A DNA stretch of 64,000 nucleotides from Chromobacterium sp. ATCC 53434. Lineage in GTDB: Bacteria; Pseudomonadota; Gammaproteobacteria; Burkholderiales; Chromobacteriaceae. The notes under the pieces are model-generated. The model was not told where the DNA came from and searched no databases. It saw only the letters and a list, made by a program, of their open reading frames with translations. Of the stretch, positions 46,174 through 55,519 are shown in pieces. How positions within the stretch are numbered: position 1 is the first letter of the stretch; every line of letters begins with the position of its first letter. The translations under genes and the position numbers were made by a program. The stretch spans positions 4,588,001 through 4,652,000 of the forward strand of contig NZ_CP025429.1 in the NCBI RefSeq assembly GCF_002848345.1, written 5' to 3'.

Positions 46174-47787
46174 ATGCATTTTGACGCCAATACCTCCGTA
46201 CTGATCATCGAAGACTCCCATACCGTGCGCCAGGGTTTGCGCACCATGTTGTCGATGGCCGGCATTACCCGCTCCGACGCGGTCGGCAACGCCAGCGAGG
46301 CGCGCAACCGCCTGCGCGGCAAGCACTACGACGTGGTGCTGTGCGACTACAACCTCGGCGAGGGCATGGACGGCCAGGAACTGCTGGAAGCGATGCGCAA
46401 GGGCGGCAACCTGCCGCTGTCCACCATCTGGATCATGATCACCGGCGAGCGCCACTACGAACGCGTGGTGGCCGCCGCCGAAATGGCCCCGGACGACTAC
46501 ATCCTGAAGCCGTTCGCCTCCCAGCTGCTGCTGGACCGGATGAACCTGGCCGGCCAGCGCAAGACCTTCCTCGCGCCGGCGCACAAGCTGCTGGCCCAGG
46601 GCAAGGTGGAGCAGGCGATACAGGTGCTGCTGCAACTGGCGCGCGAGACGCAGAACGCGCAGTACCGGCTGGACGCCAAGCGCCTGACCGCCGAGCTGCT
46701 GGTCAACGAGGGCCGCCAGGGCGAGGCGCTGACCATCTACCAGGAGCTGCTGACGCAGCGGGTGATCCCCTGGGCCAAGATGGGCGTCGCCCGCATCGTC
46801 GCCGAGCAGGGCGAGACCCACGAATCCAACTCGCTGCTGCGCGAGATCATCGCCGACGCGCCGCGCTACACCGACGCCTACGACCTGTTGGCGCAGAACC
46901 TGATAGACGACGGCCAGTACCAGACCGCCGCCGCCGTGCTGGAAAAGGCGGTGGCGATCTCGCCGCGCAACTTCAACCGGCTGAAGAGCTGCGGCACCGC
47001 GCTGTTGCGCTGCGGCGACCCGGCCAAGGCGGCCGACTACCTGCAACGCGCGGTGGAGATAGGCCGCAACAACAATTTCTTCGGCCCCGACGTGCTGGTG
47101 GACCTGCTGCAGGCCTATAGCGAAAGCGACCAGACCCAGCAGCTGGACCGGCTGCAGGCCGAAATCGCCAGCCGCATCGACGAGCTGCCCGGCGGCCAGC
47201 TGACGATGGCCGTGTGCCGCGCGCTGACCGCGCTGGCGCAGAAACGCCCCGCCGACGCGCAGACCCTGCTGCAATCGGTGGCCGAGGAATTGCGCGCGCG
47301 CGAAACCGACTTCGTCAACGCCCAGCGCTTCCTCGCCGCCGCGGTGCGGCTGCCGCCGGAGCAAAGCAGCGACCTGCCGCAGCAATGGGCGCACAGCATC
47401 GCGCTGCGCTTCGCCGACGGCCGCCACGAGCTGGGCACGCTGCTGGAGGTCGCCCACAAGCACCAGGCCTGTCACGACGCCATCGAAACCGCCTACGACA
47501 CGCTGCAGACCGACAGCAACAAGGCGGTAGAGCTGGCCAGCGCCGGCAAGCTGGAAGAGGCCGCCGCCATGCTCTACCTGCTGTCGCAAAAGACGCTGAA
47601 CGAGCGCATCAGCATGAACGCCTGCGCGCTGCTGCTGCGCACCTGCGAAAGCCGCCACAAGGCCGGCCAGAACTTCGCCGTCGAAGACAAGCAGGTGCTG
47701 CAGCTGCTGCAATGGCTGCCGGAGGACAACGAGCGGGTGCGCGGCTTCGTCCGCCGCCACCAGGCGCTGGACCCGGATTGCGAATGA
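46174..47787 (+). CDS. Response regulator with receiver and TPR domains (paralogue 1)
   Basis: A 537-residue protein: receiver domain at residues 1-125 with the acidic pair IIEDS, phospho-acceptor D58 (LCDYNLG), T90 (IMITGER) and K112 (ILKPF), then a long alpha-helical region with TPR-like repeats (ALTIYQELLTQRVIPWAKMGVARIV, LLAQNLIDDGQYQTAAAVLEKAVAISP). No DNA-binding or enzyme domain is seen, so output is by protein binding, as in VieB-type regulators. It starts 25 bases after pilU and is followed by a same-length paralogue; a role in pilus control is inferred from context. Confidence 0.9.
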   Translation: MHFDANTSVLIIEDSHTVRQGLRTMLSMAGITRSDAVGNASEARNRLRGKHYDVVLCDYNLGEGMDGQELLEAMRKGGNLPLSTIWIMITGERHYERVVAAAEMAPDDYILKPFASQLLLDRMNLAGQRKTFLAPAHKLLAQGKVEQAIQVLLQLARETQNAQYRLDAKRLTAELLVNEGRQGEALTIYQELLTQRVIPWAKMGVARIVAEQGETHESNSLLREIIADAPRYTDAYDLLAQNLIDDGQYQTAAAVLEKAVAISPRNFNRLKSCGTALLRCGDPAKAADYLQRAVEIGRNNNFFGPDVLVDLLQAYSESDQTQQLDRLQAEIASRIDELPGGQLTMAVCRALTALAQKRPADAQTLLQSVAEELRARETDFVNAQRFLAAAVRLPPEQSSDLPQQWAHSIALRFADGRHELGTLLEVAHKHQACHDAIETAYDTLQTDSNKAVELASAGKLEEAAAMLYLLSQKTLNERISMNACALLLRTCESRHKAGQNFAVEDKQVLQLLQWLPEDNERVRGFVRRHQALDPDCE

Positions 47788-47864
47788 GCCGGCGCCGCGC
47801 CCGGCCGACAGGCGGGCGCGGCCACCGCCGCTTTTGACCGACACCGCTGCTTGCGAGGCTGCAG

Positions 47865-49478
47865 ATGGCATTCGACGCGAACACCACCGTACTGATCATC
47901 GAGGACTCGCAAAGCATGGCGCAGGGCATACGCGGCATCCTCGCGCAGGCCGGCGTCACCCAGTCGGAAACCGCCAGCCACGCCGGCGAGGCGCAGAACC
48001 GGCTGCGCGCCCGCCGCTACGACGCGGTGCTGTGCGACTACAACCTGGGCCAGGGCATGAACGGCCAGGAGCTGCTGGAGACGATGCGCAAGAGCGGCGC
48101 GCTGCCGCTGGCCACGCTGTGGGTGATGATCACCGGCGAGCGCAACTACACCCAGGTGGTCACCGCCGCCGAAACCGTACCCGACGACTACATCCTGAAA
48201 CCGTTCACCTCGCAGCTGCTGCTGGACCGGCTGGAGGCGGCGGCGCGGCGCAAGGCCTGGCTGGCCCCGGCGCACAAGCTGCTGGACAAGGGCAAGGTGG
48301 AGCCGGCGATCCAGACGCTGCGCGACCTGGCTCAGCAGGCCGACAACCGCCTGTACCGGCTGGACGCGCAGCGGCTGTGCGGCGAGCTGCTGGCGCGCGA
48401 GGGCCAGTTCGAGCCGGCGCTGCAGCTGTACCGCGCGGTGCTGGCCCAGGACGAGCAGCCGTGGGCCAAGATGGGCATCGCCCGCGTGCTGGCCCGGCAG
48501 GGCGACAGCGCCGCGTCCAACACGCTGCTGGACCAGGTGATCGCCGTCGCGCCGCGCTACACCGAGGCCTACGACCTCTTGGCGCAGAACATGGTGGACG
48601 ACGGCCAGTACCAGGAAGCGGCCGCGGTGCTGGAAAAGGCGGTGGCGATCTCGCCGCGCAACGTCACCCGGCTGCACCACTACGGCACCGCGCTATTGCG
48701 CAGCGGCGAGGCCGCGCGCGCGGTGGAACCGCTGCAGAAGGCGGTGGAGATAGGCCGGAACAACAGCGTCTTCGGCCCGGAGGCGATGGTGGACCTGCTG
48801 CAGGCGCGCAGCGAAAGCGGCCAGACCCAGCAGCTGGACCGGCTGCAGAACGAGATCGCCGCGCAGATGGGCCGGCTGCCCGGCGGACCGCTGACGATGG
48901 CGGTGTGCCGCGCGCTGGCGGCGCTGGCGCAGCAGCGGCCGCAGCAGGCGCTGGAACAGCTCAGCGACGGCGCCGAGTGGCTGCGGGCGCCGGAAACCGA
49001 CTTCGGCAGCGCGCTGCGCTTCTTGTCGGCGGCGGCGCGGCTGCCGGACAAAGAGGGCGCGGCGCTGGCGCCGCAATGGGCGCGCACCATCACGCTGCGC
49101 TTCGCCGACGGCCGTCACGAGGTCGGCAGCCTGCAAGAGGCCGCGCAGCCGCACGCCGCCTGCGCCGAGGCGATCAACCAGGCCTACGCCGAGCTGGAAA
49201 ACCAGAGCCGGGCCGCGCTGGAGCTGGCCAATCAGGGCCAGTTGGAAGAGGCCGCCGCCATGCTGCTGCGCGAGGCGATGGCCAGCCTGAACTGCCGGCT
49301 GGGCATGTACGGCTGCGCGATGCTGCTGCGCATCGCCGAAAACCGCCAGCAAGCCGGCCAGGACAGCGCCGACCAATTGCAGGGCCTGCGCCAGCTGCTG
49401 CACTGGCTGCCGCACGACAACGAGCGCATACAGGGCTTCGTCAAGCGCCGCCAGGCGCTGCTGCGCCACAAGGACTGA
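47865..49478 (+). CDS. Response regulator with receiver and TPR domains (paralogue 2)
   Basis: A second 537-residue receiver-TPR protein, colinear with paralogue 1: MAFDANTTVLIIEDS, D58 (LCDYNLGQGMNGQELLE), T90 (VMITGERN) and K112 (YILKPF), then matching TPR segments (LLAQNMVDDGQYQEAAAVLEKAVAISP). All phosphorylation residues are kept, so both copies should be phosphorylatable. Divergence is greatest in the C-terminal third. It begins 77 bases after the first copy, a tandem gene duplication. The orphan receiver kinase 4 kb upstream is a possible phosphodonor. Confidence 0.9.
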   Translation: MAFDANTTVLIIEDSQSMAQGIRGILAQAGVTQSETASHAGEAQNRLRARRYDAVLCDYNLGQGMNGQELLETMRKSGALPLATLWVMITGERNYTQVVTAAETVPDDYILKPFTSQLLLDRLEAAARRKAWLAPAHKLLDKGKVEPAIQTLRDLAQQADNRLYRLDAQRLCGELLAREGQFEPALQLYRAVLAQDEQPWAKMGIARVLARQGDSAASNTLLDQVIAVAPRYTEAYDLLAQNMVDDGQYQEAAAVLEKAVAISPRNVTRLHHYGTALLRSGEAARAVEPLQKAVEIGRNNSVFGPEAMVDLLQARSESGQTQQLDRLQNEIAAQMGRLPGGPLTMAVCRALAALAQQRPQQALEQLSDGAEWLRAPETDFGSALRFLSAAARLPDKEGAALAPQWARTITLRFADGRHEVGSLQEAAQPHAACAEAINQAYAELENQSRAALELANQGQLEEAAAMLLREAMASLNCRLGMYGCAMLLRIAENRQQAGQDSADQLQGLRQLLHWLPHDNERIQGFVKRRQALLRHKD

Positions 49479-49486
49479 GAAGGACT

Positions 49487-49505
49487 GGGCGGGACGGACC
49501 CGCCC
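49487..49505. terminator. Hairpin between convergent genes
   Basis: GGGCGGG and CCCGCCC pair around ACGGA in the 29-base gap between the receiver-TPR gene and the AIM24-like gene. No U-run follows in either direction. Confidence 0.4.
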
Positions 49506-49507
49506 CG

Positions 49508-50242
49508 CTACTTGGACTCCCCGCCGGCGCGCGGCGCCGCGGCGGCCAGGCGGTCGGCCAGCCGCGCCAGCGGCAGCGACTGCAGCCACACCCGGCCCGG
49601 ACCGGTCAGCTTGGCGAAGAACAGCCCCTCGCCGCCGAACAGCGCGCTCTTCAGCTTGCCGACGTACTCGATGTCGAAATCGACGCCGGGCTGATACGCC
49701 GCCACGCAGCCGGCGTCGACCCGCAACACCTCGCCGGGCCGCAGCTGCATCTCGGTCAGCGCGCCGCCGGCGTGCAGGAAGACGTAGCCGTCGCCCTCCA
49801 GCTTCTGCATGACGAAGCCCTCGCCGCCGAACAGGCCGGCGCCGATGCGCCTCTGCCAGGCCAGACCCAGGCTGACGCCCTTGGCGCCGGCGAGAAAGCT
49901 GTCCTTCTGCGCGTACAGCACGCCGCCCAGCTCCAGCAGGTGCAGCGGCACGATCTTGCCCGGCGTCGCCGCGGCGAAGGCCAGCCTGCGCCGCCCGTCC
50001 GCCTGATTGGCGAACACGGTGGTGAACAGCGAGGCGCCGCCCAGCAGCCGCTTGCCGGCGCCCAGCAGCGAGCCGAGCACGCCGCCGCAGTCGGAACCGT
50101 CGCCGAACACCGTGTCCATCGCGATACCGTCCTGCATGTAATACAGCGCGCCGGCCTCGCCGACCGCCGCCTCGCCCGGCCCCAGCTCCACCTCGACATA
50201 CTGCATGTCGTCGCCGAAGACCTGGTAGTCGATCACGTCCAT
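49508..50242 (-). CDS. AIM24 / TIGR00266 family protein
   Basis: A 244-residue beta-rich protein of the AIM24 family, recognised from DYQVFGDDMQYVEVELGPGEAAVGEAGALYYM at the N-terminus, repeated FGGEG loops (LFGGEGFVMQKLEGDG, LFGGEGLFFAKLTGPG) and GLAWQRR. The function is unknown. ATG codons at 50251, 50248 and 50242 are in frame; 50251 makes an ATGA overlap with the moaE stop, while 50242 has the better spacing from GGGGAGG and fits homologues. It is downstream of moaD-moaE in one run. Confidence 0.85.
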   Translation of the reverse strand: MDVIDYQVFGDDMQYVEVELGPGEAAVGEAGALYYMQDGIAMDTVFGDGSDCGGVLGSLLGAGKRLLGGASLFTTVFANQADGRRRLAFAAATPGKIVPLHLLELGGVLYAQKDSFLAGAKGVSLGLAWQRRIGAGLFGGEGFVMQKLEGDGYVFLHAGGALTEMQLRPGEVLRVDAGCVAAYQPGVDFDIEYVGKLKSALFGGEGLFFAKLTGPGRVWLQSLPLARLADRLAAAAPRAGGESK

Positions 50243-50247
50243 CGTCA

Positions 50248-50721
50248 TCATGCCTCCCCCGCGCCGTCCCAGCGCGCAGCGGCGGCCGCGTCGCTGGCCT
50301 TGGCGTCGACCCAGTGGCGGCCGCCGTCGGCCAGGATCTCGCATTTCCAGAACGGCGCCTGCCGCTTCAGGTAGTCCATCAGGAAGGACGCGGCCTCGAA
50401 GGCGTCGAGACGGTGGCTGCTGGTCGTCACCACCAGCACGATGGACTCGCCCAGCGCCAGGCGGCCAACGCGGTGTATCAGCGTCACCCCCTTCAGCGAC
50501 CAGCGCCGGCGCGCCTCGCAAACGATGTCGGCGAGCGCCCGCTCGGTCATGCCCGGATAATGTTCCAGTTCCAGCGCCACCACGTCCTGGCGATCGCCGT
50601 AGTCGCGCACCAGGCCGGTGAAGCTGACCACGGCGCCGCAGGCCGGATTGGCCGACCAGCGCCTGACCTCGGCGCCGACGTCGAAGTCCTCGGTTTGCAC
50701 CCGGATGTGGTTGACCGTCAT
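50248..50721 (-). CDS. moaE: Molybdopterin synthase catalytic subunit
   Basis: A 157-residue MoaE that, with thiocarboxylated MoaD, inserts the dithiolene sulfurs into precursor Z. Motifs CGAVVSFTGLVRDYG, LELEHYPGMTERAL, LIHRVGRLALGESIVLVVTTSSHR and the active-site lysine region MDYLKRQAPFWKCE are present. It starts one base after the moaD stop, so the two subunits are coupled. Molybdenum cofactor is needed by the SorA-like enzyme at 21.3 kb. Confidence 0.95.
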   Translation of the reverse strand: MTVNHIRVQTEDFDVGAEVRRWSANPACGAVVSFTGLVRDYGDRQDVVALELEHYPGMTERALADIVCEARRRWSLKGVTLIHRVGRLALGESIVLVVTTSSHRLDAFEAASFLMDYLKRQAPFWKCEILADGGRHWVDAKASDAAAAARWDGAGEA

Positions 50722-50722
50722 C

Positions 50723-50974
50723 TCAGCCCCCGGTCACCGGCGGAAACACCGCCACCTCGTCGCCGTCGGCCAGCGCCGTGTCGGCCCGCGCCATCTGCTG
50801 ATTGACCGCCACCCGGAACACCCGGTCCGCCGCCAGCTCCCGCGCCCAGGACGGGCCGCGCTGGCGCAGCAGGACCAGTAGGGCGTCCACGGTGGCCGCC
50901 TCGCAATCGAGCCGTTCGCTCTCGACGCCCAGGGTCTCGCGCAACCTGGCGAAATACAGCAGGTTCAGTGTCAT
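50723..50974 (-). CDS. moaD: Molybdopterin synthase sulfur carrier subunit
   Basis: An 83-residue ubiquitin-fold sulfur carrier ending in the essential Gly-Gly (FPPVTGG), which is activated to a thiocarboxylate. LLYFARLRETLG at the N-terminus and VNQQMARADTALADGDEVAVFPP at the C-terminus match MoaD. It is the first gene of moaD-moaE-AIM24. Confidence 0.95.
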   Translation of the reverse strand: MTLNLLYFARLRETLGVESERLDCEAATVDALLVLLRQRGPSWARELAADRVFRVAVNQQMARADTALADGDEVAVFPPVTGG

Positions 50975-51070
50975 GTCTTTCCTTCCCGGTCCGCGCGCCG
51001 GTCGTTGCCAGATGCGTCCAGTGTAAGCAATCGACCGCCGCCGGCCAATGCTGCTTATGGCCTAGGCCGC

Positions 51071-51946
51071 TTATGGGCTGGGCGCGCGGTCGCGCTGCGG
51101 ATCGAACCACATCGTCGCGTCGCCCAGCGGCGTATCGGGCGGCAACAGCGGATTGGACAAGACGATCAGCCGGCGCTCGCTCATCCGGGCCTGGCGCAGC
51201 ACGTCGCGGTGGTATTGCCAGAAGATGGCGTCGAAGCTGCCGTCGGCGCGCATCCGCTGCAGGCCCAGCTGCAGCCGCGCCGCCAGCCGCGGATTGTCGC
51301 GCTGGCAGAAGAAATAATAGGGCCACGGATAATAGATCAGCAGATGCTGCTCGACTTCCAGGTTGGGGTAGCGCTCGTGGTACTGCTGGTATTCGCCGAA
51401 CACTTCGAGCACGCTGCGCGGCAACAGGTCGAAACGGTGGTTGCTGAGCATGCCGAACAGGCTGTCGTAACGGCCGGTGCTGACCCGGATGGCCGCGGCG
51501 CGGTAGACCTGGACGTCGCCCCAGTCCTTGCCCTGGCCGACCTGGAAGCGGCCAAGCCCGGCCAGCGTCCGCACCTGGTCGAATTCCGGCTGCCGCCTGC
51601 CGTCTATCAGCGCGATACGGTAGCCGAGCAGGCCCTTGCGCAGATCGACGCGCACCGGCAACAGCTGGCGCTCGCGCAGCGCCGAGGTGGAGCTCCAGGC
51701 GACATCGATGCCGCCGCCGCGGCGCAACTCCTCCAGCGAGCGCTCCTCCTCCATCGGCAGCCGGCTGGCCTCCAGCCGGTACGGTCCGTAGCGGTCCACG
51801 GTCTTGTCCAGCGCCGTGCGCAGCAGGACCAGCAGATCGTCATAGCGGTGATCGCTGGCGGCCTCGGTCGCCGGGTACACCACCCGCATCGGATCGGCGG
51901 CCAGGCTCGGGTGGCACAGGCATGCCAGCAGTATCCACCTCCACAT
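51071..51946 (-). CDS. Periplasmic solute-binding family protein (family 3-like)
   Basis: A 291-residue exported protein: signal peptide MWRWILLACLCHPSLAA, then a two-lobe binding-protein fold with weak resemblance to family-3 solute-binding proteins (MRVVYPATEAASDHRYDDLL, IDVAWSSTSALRERQLLPVRVDLRKGLLGYRI, RFDLLPRSVLEVFGEY, FDAIFWQYHRDVL). No permease or ATPase gene is adjacent, so it may be an orphan sensor protein. The ATG at 51946 gives the signal peptide; the longer open frame to 52069 crosses the fba terminator and is rejected. Confidence 0.75.
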   Translation of the reverse strand: MWRWILLACLCHPSLAADPMRVVYPATEAASDHRYDDLLVLLRTALDKTVDRYGPYRLEASRLPMEEERSLEELRRGGGIDVAWSSTSALRERQLLPVRVDLRKGLLGYRIALIDGRRQPEFDQVRTLAGLGRFQVGQGKDWGDVQVYRAAAIRVSTGRYDSLFGMLSNHRFDLLPRSVLEVFGEYQQYHERYPNLEVEQHLLIYYPWPYYFFCQRDNPRLAARLQLGLQRMRADGSFDAIFWQYHRDVLRQARMSERRLIVLSNPLLPPDTPLGDATMWFDPQRDRAPSP

Positions 51947-52007
51947 CGCCCACACCCCCGCCCCGCATGCACTCCATCCAGCATAGGCGCGCGCGGCTCC
52001 GACGGCG

Positions 52008-52033
52008 AAAAAAAACCCGCCTCTGGGGCGGGT
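52008..52033 (-). terminator. Terminator downstream of fba
   Basis: ACCCGCC and GGCGGGT pair around TCTG-type loop bases; on the minus strand eight T residues follow. It lies about 160 bases beyond the fba stop. Confidence 0.82.
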
Positions 52034-52191
52034 CGGGCATTCAGCGATGCCATGGTCGCCGACGCGCACACTCGCGCGGCCGGTGTCCAGTCGGCATACT
52101 ATTCCCTTTCCTGAAATGACAAATGAATTATTGCAGCAGAAGCAGCAGCTTGCAAGCCTGTTTACATCCGGATTACAAACCGCCGCCGCGC

Positions 52192-53256
52192 TCAGCGCAC
52201 GATCTGCGCCAATTCGCCCTTCAGGTACAGGTTGGCCATGGTGTCCAGATTGATGCCCTTGATCTTGCTGGCCTGGCCGGCGGCGCCGAAGGCCTCGTAG
52301 CGCGCGATGCAGATGTCGCGCATCGCGACGATGGTCTTGGCCAGGTATTTGCGCGGGTCGAACTCGGCCGGGTTCTTGGCCAGGAATTCGCGGATCGCGC
52401 CGGTGGACGCCAGACGCAGGTCGGTGTCGATATTGACCTTGCGCACGCCGTGCTTGATGCCCTCGACGATTTCCTCGACCGGCACGCCGTAGGTTTCGCC
52501 GATGTCGCCGCCGAATTCGTTGATGATCTTCAGCCAGTCCTGCGGCACGCTGGACGAGCCGTGCATCACCAGGTGGGTGTTCGGGATGCGGGCGTGGATT
52601 TCCTTGATGCGGTCGATGCGCAGCACGTCGCCGGTCGGCTTCTTGCTGAACTTGTACGCGCCGTGGCTGGTGCCGATGGCGATGGCCAGCGCGTCGACGC
52701 CGGTGTCCTTGACGAAGCGGGCGGCTTCTTCCGGATCGGTCAACAGCTGGCTGTGGTCCAGCACGCCCTCGGCGCCGACGCCGTCTTCCTCGCCGGCCAT
52801 GCCGGTTTCCAGGCTGCCCAGGCAGCCGATCTCGCCTTCCACCGACACGCCGCAGGCGTGGGCGAAGTTGACCACGGTGCGGGTGACGCCGACGTTGTAG
52901 TCGTAGTCGGCCGGGGTCTTGCCGTCGGATTTCAGCGAGCCGTCCATCATCACCGAGCTGAAGCCCAGCTGGATCGAACGCTGACAGACGTCCGGGCTGG
53001 TGCCGTGATCCTGGTGCATCACCACCGGGATGTGCGGGAATTCCTCGACCGCGGCCAGGATCATGTGGCGCAGGAAGGGCGCGCCGGCGTATTTGCGGGC
53101 GCCGGCCGAAGCCTGCACGATCACCGGCGCGTCGACCTTGTCGGCGGCTTCCATGATGGCGCGCATCTGCTCCAGATTGTTGACGTTGAAGGCCGGCAGG
53201 CCGTAACTGTATTCAGCCGCGTGGTCCAGCAGCTGGCGCATGGAAACGAGTGCCAT
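52192..53256 (-). CDS. fba: Fructose-bisphosphate aldolase, class II (Calvin-cycle type)
   Basis: A 354-residue zinc aldolase that cleaves fructose-1,6-bisphosphate. [30 protein letters not shown], the metal motif [13 protein letters not shown] (D83, H84), [36 protein letters not shown] and [11 protein letters not shown] are complete. It belongs to the longer class IIB (Cbb/Fba) type of beta-proteobacteria. GGGAGAGATTC precedes the start. With pgk, gap and tkt it forms a central-carbon block, though a LysE gene separates it from pgk. Confidence 0.96.
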   Translation of the reverse strand: MALVSMRQLLDHAAEYSYGLPAFNVNNLEQMRAIMEAADKVDAPVIVQASAGARKYAGAPFLRHMILAAVEEFPHIPVVMHQDHGTSPDVCQRSIQLGFSSVMMDGSLKSDGKTPADYDYNVGVTRTVVNFAHACGVSVEGEIGCLGSLETGMAGEEDGVGAEGVLDHSQLLTDPEEAARFVKDTGVDALAIAIGTSHGAYKFSKKPTGDVLRIDRIKEIHARIPNTHLVMHGSSSVPQDWLKIINEFGGDIGETYGVPVEEIVEGIKHGVRKVNIDTDLRLASTGAIREFLAKNPAEFDPRKYLAKTIVAMRDICIARYEAFGAAGQASKIKGINLDTMANLYLKGELAQIVR

Positions 53257-53336
53257 GAATCTCTCCCTCATGGGCCCCGCCTGGGCGGAGCCTGTTGCGA
53301 AAAACGGGCGGCCGGCATCGCGGCCGCCATGATGGT

Positions 53337-53966
53337 TTACTGCCGCGTCAGCCCGGTCAGCAGCAGGCCGGCGCCGACGAAGGCGCCGCCGCTGAAGCGG
53401 TTGACCATGCGCAGACGGCTGGCGCTGTTCAGCCAGCGCGCGAGCCGGGCGCCGCCGCTGGCGTAGCTCAGCTGCCAGCACGACTCGATCAGATAGAACG
53501 TGGCCGCCAGGATGGCCAGCTGCGGCCCCTGCGGCTGGTGCGCGTTCATGAACTGCGGGAACAGCGCGGTAAAGAAGATGAAGGCCTTGGGGTTGCTCAT
53601 CGCCACCAGGAAGCCGCGGCGGAACAGCGCCCACGGACCGTGCCGGCCGTTGTCGTCGCCGGACAGCTCGGCCACCGGCCGCGGCAGGCTGCGCCAGGTC
53701 TTGACGCCCAGGTACACCAGATACAGCGCGCCGGCGTACTTGACGATGGAGAACAACAGCTCCGACGTGGCCAACAGCGCGCCCAGGCCGGCCACCGAGC
53801 CCAGCATGATCAGGCCCAGCGCCGTCATCAGCCCGAAACAGGTCATCAGCGTGCGGCGCACGCCGTAATGGATGCCGTGCGTCATCGCCAGCAGCATATT
53901 GGGGCCGGGCGTGGCGGAAACGAAGAACACGGTGGTAACGAACAACAACCAGGTTTGCAGCGGCAT
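53337..53966 (-). CDS. LysE/RhtB family amino-acid exporter
   Basis: A 209-residue inner-membrane protein with six hydrophobic segments. The LysE-family signature [22 protein letters not shown] lies in the first helix-loop, then [15 protein letters not shown] and [24 protein letters not shown]. The exported substrate is unknown. GGAGAAT is six bases before the ATG at 53966; a GTG one codon upstream is also in frame. It sits between fba and pgk and may be expressed separately. Confidence 0.92.
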   Translation of the reverse strand: MPLQTWLLFVTTVFFVSATPGPNMLLAMTHGIHYGVRRTLMTCFGLMTALGLIMLGSVAGLGALLATSELLFSIVKYAGALYLVYLGVKTWRSLPRPVAELSGDDNGRHGPWALFRRGFLVAMSNPKAFIFFTALFPQFMNAHQPQGPQLAILAATFYLIESCWQLSYASGGARLARWLNSASRLRMVNRFSGGAFVGAGLLLTGLTRQ

Positions 53967-54068
53967 CACATTCTCCAGACGGGGGAATAGCCGCCAGTAT
54001 AGCGGAGAGGCCGCTCCAAGCGGCCGATCCGCGCCGCGCCGTTCGCCGAAATATCCATATTCTCAAGC

Positions 54069-54091
54069 GCATGGCGGCAAAGCCGCCATGC
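54069..54091 (-). terminator. Hairpin downstream of pgk
   Basis: GCATGGCGGC and GCCGCCATGC form a perfect 10-bp stem around AAA, 11 bases after the pgk stop. A second hairpin (GGCCGCT, AGCGGCC) lies at 54009-54025. U-runs are short. Confidence 0.5.
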
Positions 54092-54102
54092 GATCCTTTC
54101 CG

Positions 54103-55278
54103 TTAACCGGCGCGCTCGGCCAGGATGGCCACCGCCGGCAATTCCCTGCCCTCCAGGAATTCCAGGAAGGCGCCGCCGCCGGTGGAGATGTAGCTGATGT
54201 CGTCGGTGATGCCGTATTTGGCGATCGCCGCCAGCGTGTCGCCGCCGCCGGCGATGGAGAAGGCCTTGGAGCGGGCGATGGCCTCGGCCAGCGTCTTGGT
54301 GCCGTTGCCGAACTGGTCGAACTCGAACACGCCGACCGGACCGTTCCACACCACGGTGCCGGCCTCGGCGATGATGCCGGCCAGCTGCCGGGCAGCGTCC
54401 GGACCGATGTCCAGGATCATGTCGTCGGCGGCCACCTCGGCCACGTTCTTGGTGACGGCGGCGGCCGTCTCGGCGAATTCCTTGGCGCACACCACATCGG
54501 TGGGCAGCGGCACGTCGCCGCCGCGGGCGCGGATCTTGGCGATCACGCGCTTAGCGTCCTCCACCAGATCGGCCTCGGCCAGCGATTTGCCTATGGCCCT
54601 GCCCTCGGCCAAGAGGAAGGTGTTGGCGATGCCGCCGCCGACGATCAGCTGGTCCACCTTGTCGGCCAGCGCCTCCAGTATCGTCAGCTTGGTCGACACC
54701 TTGGAGCCGGCGACGATGGCCACCAGCGGGCGGGCCGGCGCCTGCAGCGCCTTGGACAGCGCGTCCAGCTCGGCCGACAGCAAGAGGCCGGCGCAGGCCA
54801 CCGGCGCGAACTTGGCCACCGCGTGGGTCGAGGCCTCGGCGCGGTGGGCGGTGCCGAAGGCGTCGTGGACGAAAACGTCGCACAGGCTGGCGTAGGCGCG
54901 GCCCAATTCGTCCTTGTTCTTCTTCTCGCCCGGGTTCAGGCGCACGTTCTCCAGCATCGCCACCTCGCCCGGCGCCAATTCGACGCCATTGGCGAAATCG
55001 GCCGCCAGGCGCACCGGCTTGCCCAGCAGCTCGGACAGGCGGGCCACCACCGGCGCCAGGCTGTCTTCCGGCGTCGGCTCGCCCTCGGTCGGACGGCCCA
55101 GATGGGTCATCAGCAGCACGGCGGCGCCGGCCTTCAGACAGTGTTCGATGGTGGGCAGGCTGGCGCGGATGCGGGTGTCGTCGCCGATGACGCCGTTTTT
55201 CAGCGGGACGTTCATGTCGACGCGGATCAACACGCGCTTGCCGGAAAGATTCTGCTCGGAGAGTTTATTGAATTTCAT
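54103..55278 (-). CDS. pgk: Phosphoglycerate kinase
   Basis: A 391-residue glycolytic kinase exchanging phosphate between 1,3-bisphosphoglycerate and [78 protein letters not shown] and [12 protein letters not shown] follow in family order. The ATG at 55278 ([11 protein letters not shown]) is used; upstream in-frame codons to 55353 are unlike homologues. A gap terminator lies about 190 bases upstream, so pgk should have its own promoter. Confidence 0.96.
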   Translation of the reverse strand: MKFNKLSEQNLSGKRVLIRVDMNVPLKNGVIGDDTRIRASLPTIEHCLKAGAAVLLMTHLGRPTEGEPTPEDSLAPVVARLSELLGKPVRLAADFANGVELAPGEVAMLENVRLNPGEKKNKDELGRAYASLCDVFVHDAFGTAHRAEASTHAVAKFAPVACAGLLLSAELDALSKALQAPARPLVAIVAGSKVSTKLTILEALADKVDQLIVGGGIANTFLLAEGRAIGKSLAEADLVEDAKRVIAKIRARGGDVPLPTDVVCAKEFAETAAAVTKNVAEVAADDMILDIGPDAARQLAGIIAEAGTVVWNGPVGVFEFDQFGNGTKTLAEAIARSKAFSIAGGGDTLAAIAKYGITDDISYISTGGGAFLEFLEGRELPAVAILAERAG

Positions 55279-55470
55279 CGCTTCGCTCGCTCGGTTTGGG
55301 ATGCGGGACGTCCGGCCCGCCGCATGCAAGAACGGCGGGACGGCGACGGTCATGTTGGAGAATTTCCGGCGACGACGGCGCGCCCGCCGCGTCGACCGAC
55401 AGCATCCAGTGTATGCCGAAACGTCGGCGCAACTTTAACACCAATCAAATTGACCGCATGTCTTGGTGTA

Positions 55471-55510
55471 ATAAAACAACAGGGCGGCCGGCCCTGTCAG
55501 CCGGCCGCCC
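55471..55510 (-). terminator. Terminator of gap
   Basis: GGGCGGCCGGC and GCCGGCCGCCC form a perfect 11-bp stem ten bases after the gap stop; on the minus strand TGTTGTTTTATT follows. Confidence 0.8.
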
Positions 55511-55519
55511 GCCGCCGCC

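Noticed and set aside
43707..46322. 871-codon minus-strand frame opposite pilT and pilU
   Set aside because: Spans two complete ATPase genes and the gap between them; no motif of its own.
51946..52069. N-terminal extension of the solute-binding protein
   Set aside because: It would read through the fba terminator; ATG 51946 gives a clean signal peptide.
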